A stretch of 63,702 nt of DNA, taken from assembly GCF_013817345.1 (NCBI RefSeq), contig NZ_JACDCW010000005.1, positions 1 to 63,702 on the forward strand, read 5' to 3'. A program made the position numbers and the translations under genes. Of this stretch, positions 57,520 through 63,702 are shown in pieces. The notes under the pieces are model-generated. The model had not been told where the DNA came from. It was given only the letters and a program-made list of their open reading frames with translations, and ran no database searches. The first letter of the stretch is position 1; each line of letters starts with the position of its first letter. Source of the DNA: Methylibium sp. (lineage in GTDB: Bacteria > Pseudomonadota > Gammaproteobacteria > Burkholderiales > Burkholderiaceae_C).

Positions 57520-58706
57520 CGGGTCAGCGATCCGCAAGCCGGCGAGGGCGCGCCGCGCCGCAGCACGTCGAGCCAGCCGCGCAGGCTGCCCAGGCCGTAG
57601 CCGAAATGGGTCGCGGCGATCACCACCGGCAGGCGCGGCAGCAGCGCCCATCCGGCATTGCGTGCGATGGCGATGGCAGCCGTGGCGACATACGCCGCAT
57701 ACAGCAGCCCGAGCAGCGCCAGTGCACCACGCATTGCCGGCAGCCAAGGCGCAGCCACAGTCAGCAAGGCAAGCAGCGCAACGAAGCCGCCCGGCACCAG
57801 CTGCCGCAGCGAGGCCGCCCTGCCGTGCTTGCGCATGACGAAGGGCTTCCAGTAGCCGTACTGGAGCTGCTGGCGAAACAGCATGGAGAGGCTGGCTCGC
57901 GGCCGGTAGCTCGAGCGGATGCGCGCGCTCTGCCAGACGGTGGCGCCACCGAGAACGAGGCGCAGGTTGTGTTCGTCGTCCTGGTTGCGCACGAGGTTTT
58001 CGTCGAAGCCGCCGAAGCGCTCGAAAGTCGCGCGCGGCCAGCAGCCGAGGTAGACGGTATCGACCGGGCCTTCGTAGTCGAGATTGCGCGAGAGCGCGCC
58101 GCCAGCGACCCAGCGGGATTGGAAGGCGGCGGCAATGGCGCGTCGCGTTGCGCCGTTTCTGTGCTCGCGTTGCGTTGCGCCGCGTCTGTTCTCGCTTTGC
58201 GTTGCGCCGTTCATGCTCGCGCGTTGTGTTTCTCCGGCCATGCCCTCATGCTGCGTCGCGCCAGCCTCTCCGCGTTGCGCCGTTCCGCTTTCGATACCGC
58301 CTTGCAAGGCACCCTCGCTATCCGCCCGCCACGGCCCGCCCACGTTGGCTGCGCCGCTGCGCGCCAGCGCCGCCAGGCATTCGGCGATGTAGTCGTCCGC
58401 ATAGCCGGTGTGCAGGTCCATGCGCACGATGACTTCGCCGTGCGCGCGCTGCAAGCAGCGGTTCAGCCCGCTGGAGACGATGCGCGCCGGGTTGTCGACG
58501 AGCACGAAGCGGGAGTCGGCCGCGCAGCGCGCCGCGAGCAGCTCGCGCGTGCCGTCGTCGCTGTCGCCATCGGCGATCAGCACTTCGAGTTCGACGCCTT
58601 CGGGCAGGCGCTGGTGAGCGACCTCGTCGCAGAAGGCGGCGACGTGCGCGCGCTCGTTGCGGCAGGGCGCGATCACGCTGACCACGCCCGGCAGGCTGGC
58701 GCTCAC
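57516..58706 (-). CDS. Family 2 glycosyltransferase with in-frame minisatellite
   Basis: A GT-A glycosyltransferase of 396 residues. GVVSVIAPCRNERAHVAAF is the nucleotide-binding start, EVLIADGDSDDGTRELL the family motif, VRMDLHTGYADDYI carries the metal-binding Asp-x-His region, and three hydrophobic segments lie at the C terminus (LLALLTVAAPWLPAM, LALLGLLYAAYVATAAIAI). Residues about 131-189 are a repeated, Gly/Ala/Thr/Gln/Arg-rich sequence with a 9-residue period (GATQ-x5) not expected in the family; usually this loop is short. GTG 58706 overlaps the next gene stop as GTGA. Confidence 0.88.
   Translation of the reverse strand: MSASLPGVVSVIAPCRNERAHVAAFCDEVAHQRLPEGVELEVLIADGDSDDGTRELLAARCAADSRFVLVDNPARIVSSGLNRCLQRAHGEVIVRMDLHTGYADDYIAECLAALARSGAANVGGPWRADSEGALQGGIESGTAQRGEAGATQHEGMAGETQRASMNGATQSENRRGATQREHRNGATRRAIAAAFQSRWVAGGALSRNLDYEGPVDTVYLGCWPRATFERFGGFDENLVRNQDDEHNLRLVLGGATVWQSARIRSSYRPRASLSMLFRQQLQYGYWKPFVMRKHGRAASLRQLVPGGFVALLALLTVAAPWLPAMRGALALLGLLYAAYVATAAIAIARNAGWALLPRLPVVIAATHFGYGLGSLRGWLDVLRRGAPSPACGSLTR
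58145..58282. repeat. 27-bp minisatellite inside GT2 gene
   Basis: Four 27-bp units at 58145, 58172, 58199 and 58226, a 24-bp unit at 58253 and a partial unit after it. The conserved head is GCGTTGCGCCG; the rest varies. All units are multiples of three, so the reading frame is kept and each adds about nine residues. Confidence 0.88.
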
Positions 58707-59794
58707 GCCGGCTCCGGTGCGCGCAGCCGCAAGGAGTCGTACAGCACCGCCATGCGCTCCATGTGCGTGCGCCGCGAAGCGCGCTGCACGGCGACCTCGC
58801 GGTTGCGCCGTCCCTGCTGTTCCGCAAACGCGGGCTCGTCGGCAAGGCGAAGCAAGGCGTCGGCCAGCGCGGCTTCGTCGCGCGGCGGCACCAGCAGGCC
58901 GCTGGCCGCATCGATCCACTGCCGGTTGGCGGGCAGATCGCTCGCCACCACCGGCAGGCCGCAGGCCATCGCTTCCAGCAGCGAAACCGAGGTGGCGTCG
59001 CTGCTCGGCACGCTGACCGAGGCGCGCGCGCGCTGCAGCGTCTTCACCATGGCGGCGTCGTCGACACGACCGGTGAATCGCACACTTTCCCCAAGAGCCA
59101 ACTCGCGTGCCAGCTCCTGCAACGAGGCCGCTTCGGGCCCGCCGCCGAGCAGATGAAGCACGGCCTCGTCACGCGGCCGCGCGCTGCGCAACCGGGCCCA
59201 GGCGCGCAGCAGCGTGTCGATGTTGTAGTTGGGCTCCCAGACGCGCAGGCTTGCCACTTCGAAGGCGGACGAGGGCTGGCCCGGCCGGAAGCGCTCGGTG
59301 TCGGCGCCCCACAGCACCTCCTCGCAGCGCGCCTTCACGCCGTAGCCGCGGATCGCGGCCAGCATGTCCTGCGAGTCCGCGGTGATGAGCGCCGCACGGC
59401 GCAGGCTCCAGCCGACGAGGGCCGACATCGTCCCGCCCCGCCAGCCCGGCGCGCGCGGCGTGACGAGGATGTCGCTGCCCCATGCGGTGAGCACGAGCGG
59501 CACCGGCGGGCCGAGGAGCGAGGCCGCCGCCGCCCACAAGCCGTAGGAAGTGACGTAGTGGCCGTGCAGCCATTGCGGCGCGACCCGGCGCGCCACGCGC
59601 TGCACTTCCGGCAGGGCGAGCAGCCAGCCAGCGGCGTCCGAGCCCGGCGCGACCGCAATCACCTGGCTCGCGCCCGGCACATCGGCCGGGCGGCGTGTCG
59701 CCACCACGCAATCGAAGCCGCGCGCCGCGAGCTCGCGCACCCAGCGCTGCGTGTGGATGCTGCTCGCATCGGCGAAGAACAGGATGCGTTTCAT
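58703..59794 (-). CDS. Family 4 glycosyltransferase
   Basis: A GT-B glycosyltransferase of 363 residues. MKRILFFADASSIHTQRWV is the typical N terminus, TAWGSDILV and ADSQDMLAAIRGYGVK belong to the acceptor domain, and SVPSSDATSVSLLEAMACGLPVV includes the E-x7-E motif of the donor site. The start overlaps the acyltransferase stop as ATGA. Donor and acceptor cannot be read. Confidence 0.92.
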   Translation of the reverse strand: MKRILFFADASSIHTQRWVRELAARGFDCVVATRRPADVPGASQVIAVAPGSDAAGWLLALPEVQRVARRVAPQWLHGHYVTSYGLWAAAASLLGPPVPLVLTAWGSDILVTPRAPGWRGGTMSALVGWSLRRAALITADSQDMLAAIRGYGVKARCEEVLWGADTERFRPGQPSSAFEVASLRVWEPNYNIDTLLRAWARLRSARPRDEAVLHLLGGGPEAASLQELARELALGESVRFTGRVDDAAMVKTLQRARASVSVPSSDATSVSLLEAMACGLPVVASDLPANRQWIDAASGLLVPPRDEAALADALLRLADEPAFAEQQGRRNREVAVQRASRRTHMERMAVLYDSLRLRAPEPA

Positions 59795-60414
59795 GGCGGC
59801 GCAGTCGGCGGCGCTGCCGAAGGCACGGCCTCGCGGGCCCAGGCTTCGTAGGCGTCGCGCGCGTCGGTGCCGAAAGCTTCGGCGTGGCGCTCGATCCAGG
59901 CGCGGTCGAGCTCGCGCGTGTCGCCGACCACCCTTGCAGGTTGCCCCTCCAGCACCGCGAAATCGGGCACGTCGCCGCTCACGAAGCTGTAGGCGCGCAC
60001 CAGCACGCCGCGCCCCAGATTCGTTCCCGGCGCGATCACGCTGTGGGGACCGATGAAGCTCCAGGCACCCAGGCGGCTGGGCTCGCGCTGCAGGCCTGCC
60101 GGTTCTGCATGGCCCCAGTAGCGCTCTCGCTCGAGGCGGACCGACAGATGGCTGGAATGCGTGAGCACGGAAACGAAGTTGGTGATCTGGCAACCCTCCT
60201 CGATTTCCAGGCAGCCGGAAGCGTCGATGAAGTTGAAATGACCGATGAAGACGTGATCACCGAGCAGCAGCCGTTCCGGCGCCTCGATGCGGGCGTGGGT
60301 GGAGATGCGGCTGTGTGTGCGCAGCACGCCGTCTGCAGTGCGCTGACCGTAGATCATGCGCGGAGCAGCGAGGCGCTGCCAGCAGCGCGCGAGTAAGCGT
60401 TGGACGACGTTCAT
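59791..60414 (-). CDS. Hexapeptide-repeat O-acetyltransferase
   Basis: A 207-residue left-handed beta-helix protein. Isoleucine-patch repeats are seen in ISTHARIEAPERLLLGDHVF and FIGPHSVIAPGTNLGRGVLV, with a catalytic His in TNFVSVLTHSSH. It resembles WcaF/LacA-type acyltransferases that add acetyl groups to sugars. It overlaps the GT4 gene by 4 nt and lies 67 nt after the flippase gene. Confidence 0.88.
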   Translation of the reverse strand: MNVVQRLLARCWQRLAAPRMIYGQRTADGVLRTHSRISTHARIEAPERLLLGDHVFIGHFNFIDASGCLEIEEGCQITNFVSVLTHSSHLSVRLERERYWGHAEPAGLQREPSRLGAWSFIGPHSVIAPGTNLGRGVLVRAYSFVSGDVPDFAVLEGQPARVVGDTRELDRAWIERHAEAFGTDARDAYEAWAREAVPSAAPPTAPP

Positions 60415-60481
60415 TGAGGCCGTGATTGTCCTTGAGCGCGCGTCCAGGCTGCTCTCTGGAGACATCCGTCTCGCAGGGGGC

Positions 60482-61888
60482 TCAAGGAAACTCGGGGCGG
60501 CGCGGCGTTTTTTCGGAAGGCTTGACGCCCGCCGCGAACAGCGCCCCCCAGCCCAGGCCGGTGTCGCGCAGAAACAAGCCCATCGCCACCGCGATGGCGA
60601 TGGAATAGGCCAACGAGGTGGCCAGCGCTGCGCCGGCCGCACCGAATCGCGGCACGCTCCATGCGGCGATGGCCAAGGTCAGGCCGAGCGACAGCGCCGC
60701 GATGGCCGCCGACCACTGCGGCCGGCCGCGGTGGTTGGTGTAGTAGGCCGACAGGCTCGACGCCGCCGCGTAGCCGGCCACACCCGGCAGCAGCAGCGCC
60801 AGCGGCAGCAAGGCGTCGGCATAGGCGGGGCCGAGCACGCGCGGCAGTGCAAAGGCCGCACCCCAGTACAGGAACGGTGCCGCAACCCAGGTGGCGAGCA
60901 GGTTGAAACGCACGGCGCGCAACGTGGTGGCGGCAGCCTCGGCCGGGTCGGGCACGCCGATGCGGTGATAGGCGGAGACGGTGACCGCCGAAGACAGCAA
61001 CCACAGCAACTCGGCCACCTGCACCGCCACCGAATAGACGCCGGTCTCGGCCAGGCCGCCGTTGCGTTCGACCAGGAAAAGGGTGGCACGGTAGTTCAGC
61101 AGGCTGACGACGTTGGTCGCGCCGATCACTGCAACGAAGCGCCACTGTCCGCGCACCGCGCTCCAGTCGGGCGCCGCCAGGCCGGTGGAGCACGCTGCGG
61201 CCCGCTCGGTCGGCGTGGGCATGTCGGGCGCGACGCCGCCGCCGGAGTGCCCTCGTGTCGGCCCGATTGCCGTCGCCACGTCGTGCGCGACCCGGCCGCT
61301 GGACCGCGCCGCGGCGAGCCCGGTCAGTGCGCCGACGATCGCCTTGCCGACGACCCAGGCTGCGAGCACGGGCAGCACCGACGATAGGCCGCCCGTGTCG
61401 GGACGCAGCAACGCCAGCACGGACAGCGCCGCCAGCACCAGTGCCGGCGCCGCGACCTGCGGGGCGTTGAGCGGCAGCATGCGGCCCTGGCCCAGCCACA
61501 GGCCGCTGGCCGTGGGCACCAGCAGCAGCAGCGGCGCGGCCAGCGCCAGCAGCCAGAGGTGTCGGTAGGGCGCCGCCTCGGCCATGGCGGCGGCGGCGAG
61601 CAGCAGCACCGCCGCCCCGGCGCCGAGGCCTAGCGAGGCACGCAGCAGCGCGGCCAGCAGCGGTGCGGGATCGACCCGGCGGTTGGAAATCTCTCGTGCG
61701 AGCAGCAAGCCCAGGCCGGAGAACAGCGTCAGCAACACCGATTCGATCGCGACGAAGAGCGCGAATGCGCCCTGCACCGCCGGTCCCAGCCGCGCGACCA
61801 TGACGAGGATGCCCAGACCGAGCGCGACGCTTGCAAGCCGGGCCGCCAGATTGATGGCGGCGCCACGGGCAAGCGGTCGAGGGAGCAT
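60482..61888 (-). CDS. Wzx-type polysaccharide flippase with a long loop
   Basis: A 468-residue membrane protein of the MOP/RfbX family, with about twelve hydrophobic helices (for example ALLLAGAALGAG-like and LLALAAPLLLLVPTASGLWLG). It should move a lipid-linked repeat unit across the inner membrane. A polar, Gly/Pro/Thr-rich stretch near the middle (SSGRVAHDVATAIGPTRG, then GGGVAPDMPTPTERAAA) looks inserted in a cytoplasmic or periplasmic loop. No polymerase gene is seen nearby. ATG 61888 is the first codon before a leading helix. Confidence 0.85.
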   Translation of the reverse strand: MLPRPLARGAAINLAARLASVALGLGILVMVARLGPAVQGAFALFVAIESVLLTLFSGLGLLLAREISNRRVDPAPLLAALLRASLGLGAGAAVLLLAAAAMAEAAPYRHLWLLALAAPLLLLVPTASGLWLGQGRMLPLNAPQVAAPALVLAALSVLALLRPDTGGLSSVLPVLAAWVVGKAIVGALTGLAAARSSGRVAHDVATAIGPTRGHSGGGVAPDMPTPTERAAACSTGLAAPDWSAVRGQWRFVAVIGATNVVSLLNYRATLFLVERNGGLAETGVYSVAVQVAELLWLLSSAVTVSAYHRIGVPDPAEAAATTLRAVRFNLLATWVAAPFLYWGAAFALPRVLGPAYADALLPLALLLPGVAGYAAASSLSAYYTNHRGRPQWSAAIAALSLGLTLAIAAWSVPRFGAAGAALATSLAYSIAIAVAMGLFLRDTGLGWGALFAAGVKPSEKTPRRPEFP

Positions 61889-62247
61889 GGTGCGGGCTGC
61901 TGAGAGGCGAACGGCGGATTGTCGGCGAGGGGGTGTCGTTGGGGTTGCGAAGCGGGCTCCGTTTGACGGGCCGGGCTGGCCCTCACCCCAGCCCTCTCCC
62001 AGAGGGAGCGGGAGCAAAGCGGGGCGGCTCCCTGACCAGCGCGGCTCCTGTCCTCTTGGCAAAGAGGTCACCAAGCTGCTGAATTCCCGACGTACAGCGA
62101 AGGCACCATGCAAGCAGCCTGAGCTTTGAAGAAGCGCGGAACCGCTCCTCTCCCCTCTGGGGAGAGGCTGGGTGAGGGGCCAGCCCTCCCCCATAAAATC
62201 GCCGGTTCGCCGCAAGCAGCCCTCGCTGCGGCCCGCCAGGATTTCCG
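61889..62247. other. Intergenic region between wzx and lysS, repeats only
   Basis: A 359-bp divergent gap. It contains a pair of REP-like elements in opposite orientation (61980-62014 and 62144-62182) around about 129 bp of unique sequence. A TAAAAT at 62194-62199 could be a -10 box for lysS, without a clear -35. I see no gene. Confidence 0.6.
61980..62182. repeat. REP-like inverted pair
   Basis: Left element CCCTCACCCCAGCCCTCTCC followed by a GAGGGAGCGGGAG palindrome; right element is nearly its reverse complement with two single-base gaps. The same family sits inside the aminotransferase gene. Layout resembles bacterial interspersed mosaic elements moved by RAYT transposases; no such transposase is in the window. 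Confidence 0.75.
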
Positions 62248-63702
62248 ATGACCATCACGCTCCCCACCGCCGTCGCCGACGACACCGCGCCCGACACGAA
62301 CAAGCTGGTGACGGAGCGCCGCGAGAAGCTGGCGGCGATCCGCGCGCAAGGGGTGGCGTTTCCCAACGACTTCAAGCCGCGCGACCAGGCTGCCGAGCTG
62401 CACCGCCTGCACGAAGGCAAGAGCAACGAAGCGCTCGAAGCCGAGCCGGTCGCCGCGTGCATCGCCGGGCGCATGATGCTCAAGCGCGTGATGGGCAAGG
62501 CCTGCTTCGCGACGCTGCAGGACGGCTCGGGGCGCATTCAGCTCTACGTCACGTCCGACGCGGTCGGGCCCGAGCAGCTCACCGCCTTCAAGCACTGGGA
62601 CCTGGGCGACATCCTCGGCGCCGAAGGCACGCTCTTTCGCACGCGCACGGGCGAGCTCAGCATCAAGGTCAGCGCCATCCGCCTGCTCACCAAAAGTCTG
62701 CGGCCGCTGCCCGACAAGTTCCACGGCATGGCCGACCAGGAGCTGAAGTACCGGCAACGCGAAGTCGATCTCATCATGGACGAGGCCTCGCGCGAACGCT
62801 TCCGTGCGCGCAGCAAGGCGGTGGCCTCGATCCGCGGGTTCATGGTGGAGCACGGTTTTCTCGAGGTCGAGACGCCGATGCTCCACCCGATTCCGGGCGG
62901 CGCCAACGCCAAGCCTTTCACGACCCATCACAACGCCCTCGATCAGCAAATGTTCCTGCGCATCGCGCCGGAGCTCTACCTGAAGCGCCTGGTGGTGGGC
63001 GGCTTCGAGCGGGTGTTCGAAATCAACCGCAACTTCCGCAACGAGGGCGTGTCGGTGCGGCACAACCCCGAGTTCACGATGATGGAGTTCTATGCGGCCT
63101 ACTGGAACCACCATGACCTGATGGACTTCACTGAGGCCATCCTGCGCCACGCCGCGCGCGAGGCGGTCGGCTCCGCGCAACTGAGCTACGCTGGGCAACC
63201 GGTCGATCTGGAAACGCCGTTCGCTCGACTGTCGGTGCGCGATTCACTGATCGCGCATGCCGGGTTGAGTGCATCGGAAGCAAATGACGATTCGGTACTG
63301 CGCGAGAAGCTCAAGGCCGTGGGGCAGGAAGCGCCGGCGCGCTGGAGCCTCGCCGAGCTGCAGTTCGGCCTGTTCGAGGCCGCGGTCGAGGAAAAGCTCT
63401 GGCAGCCGACCTTCATCACCGACTATCCCGTCGAAGTCTCGCCGCTGGCCCGCGCCTCCGACACCGACCCGTCGGTCACCGAACGCTTCGAGCTCTTCAT
63501 CACCGGCCGCGAGTTCGGCAACGGCTTTTCCGAGCTCAACGACCCCGAAGATCAGGCCGCCCGTTTCGCCGCGCAAGCCAGCAACAAGGACGCCGGCGAC
63601 GAGGAGGCCATGTACTTCGACGCCGACTACATCCGCGCACTCGAGCACGGGCTTCCGCCCACGGGCGGCTGCGGCATCGGCATCGACCGGCTGATGATGC
63701 TG
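62248..63702 (+). CDS. lysS: Lysyl-tRNA synthetase, class II (3' end outside window)
   Basis: Charges tRNA-Lys. 485 codons are visible; about 20 residues appear to be missing. The N-terminal OB domain includes [20 protein letters not shown]-like sequence. The class II core has motif 1 ([15 protein letters not shown]), motif 2 ([20 protein letters not shown]) and motif 3 ([13 protein letters not shown]). An AGGA lies before ATG 62248. Ordinary housekeeping gene that marks the right border of the glycan region. Confidence 0.96.
   Translation, partial: MTITLPTAVADDTAPDTNKLVTERREKLAAIRAQGVAFPNDFKPRDQAAELHRLHEGKSNEALEAEPVAACIAGRMMLKRVMGKACFATLQDGSGRIQLYVTSDAVGPEQLTAFKHWDLGDILGAEGTLFRTRTGELSIKVSAIRLLTKSLRPLPDKFHGMADQELKYRQREVDLIMDEASRERFRARSKAVASIRGFMVEHGFLEVETPMLHPIPGGANAKPFTTHHNALDQQMFLRIAPELYLKRLVVGGFERVFEINRNFRNEGVSVRHNPEFTMMEFYAAYWNHHDLMDFTEAILRHAAREAVGSAQLSYAGQPVDLETPFARLSVRDSLIAHAGLSASEANDDSVLREKLKAVGQEAPARWSLAELQFGLFEAAVEEKLWQPTFITDYPVEVSPLARASDTDPSVTERFELFITGREFGNGFSELNDPEDQAARFAAQASNKDAGDEEAMYFDADYIRALEHGLPPTGGCGIGIDRLMML

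Noticed and set aside
54826-57600. A 924-codon plus-strand open frame
   Set aside because: It lies antisense to the aminotransferase, ugd and methyltransferase genes, all with clear motifs. Long antisense frames are common in GC-rich DNA.
58145-58282. Possible CRISPR array
   Set aside because: Repeats are directly adjacent with no unique spacers, and lie in frame inside a glycosyltransferase gene. No cas genes are in the window.
57297-59156. A 619-codon plus-strand open frame
   Set aside because: It is antisense to the GT2 and GT4 genes and crosses two repeat arrays; no recognisable domain.

Overview
The window is a GC-rich chromosomal segment of a betaproteobacterium, most likely of the order Burkholderiales. 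The evidence is the RNase E C-terminal tail, the PdxJ sequence type, and the gene order yceF/yceD-rpmF-plsX-fabHDG-acpP-fabF joined to rpoE-rseAB-degQ, lepA-lepB-rnc-era-recO-pdxJ-acpS and nagZ. No tRNA, rRNA, CRISPR array or insertion sequence was seen.

Housekeeping block (1-24996). After the 3' end of rne and a strong terminator, nearly all genes to about 20.9 kb lie on the minus strand and read right to left: yceD, rpmF, plsX, fabH, fabD, fabG, acpP and fabF (fatty acid synthesis), a small membrane protein, rpoE, rseA, rseB and degQ (envelope stress), then lepA, lepB, a DUF4845 gene, rnc, era, recO, pdxJ, acpS and nagZ. Many neighbours overlap by 4 nt. Between degQ and lepA is a 504-bp gap with a compact two-hairpin element that could be an unannotated small RNA or lepA leader. 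yceF and an RsmI-like methyltransferase gene diverge from yceD. An RhlE-type helicase gene and a WecA-type phosphoglycosyl transferase gene close the block.

ABC-dependent capsule locus (25074-49026). Plus-strand genes run manC, rfbB, rfbD, rfbA, rfbC (GDP-mannose and dTDP-L-rhamnose), kpsM, kpsT, kpsE, kpsD (capsule export), a 1182-residue KpsC-like/repeat/glycosyltransferase fusion, a polysaccharide pyruvyl transferase, pseB-C-F-G-H-I (complete route to CMP-pseudaminic acid) and kpsC. kpsS faces kpsC tail to tail. The fusion, the pyruvyl transferase and the 5' part of pseB are visibly AT-richer than their surroundings, which suggests acquired DNA. Together the genes predict a group 2-like capsule carrying pseudaminic acid, perhaps with rhamnose, mannose and pyruvate ketals.

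Second glycan locus (50594-61888, minus strand). A Wzx-type flippase, an acyltransferase, two glycosyltransferases, a methyltransferase, UDP-glucose dehydrogenase, a DegT-type aminotransferase, a PglC/WcaJ-type sugar transferase and a WbpM/PglF-type dehydratase suggest a lipid-linked repeat-unit polysaccharide that begins with an amino-dideoxy sugar. No Wzy polymerase is recognisable. lysS starts at the right edge and lacks only its last residues.

Two features stand out in the polysaccharide region. It is studded with toxin-antitoxin genes, several frameshifted, truncated or orphaned. The second locus also carries repeat DNA inside open reading frames: a 21-bp inverted repeat within the aminotransferase gene and a 27-bp in-frame minisatellite within a glycosyltransferase gene.
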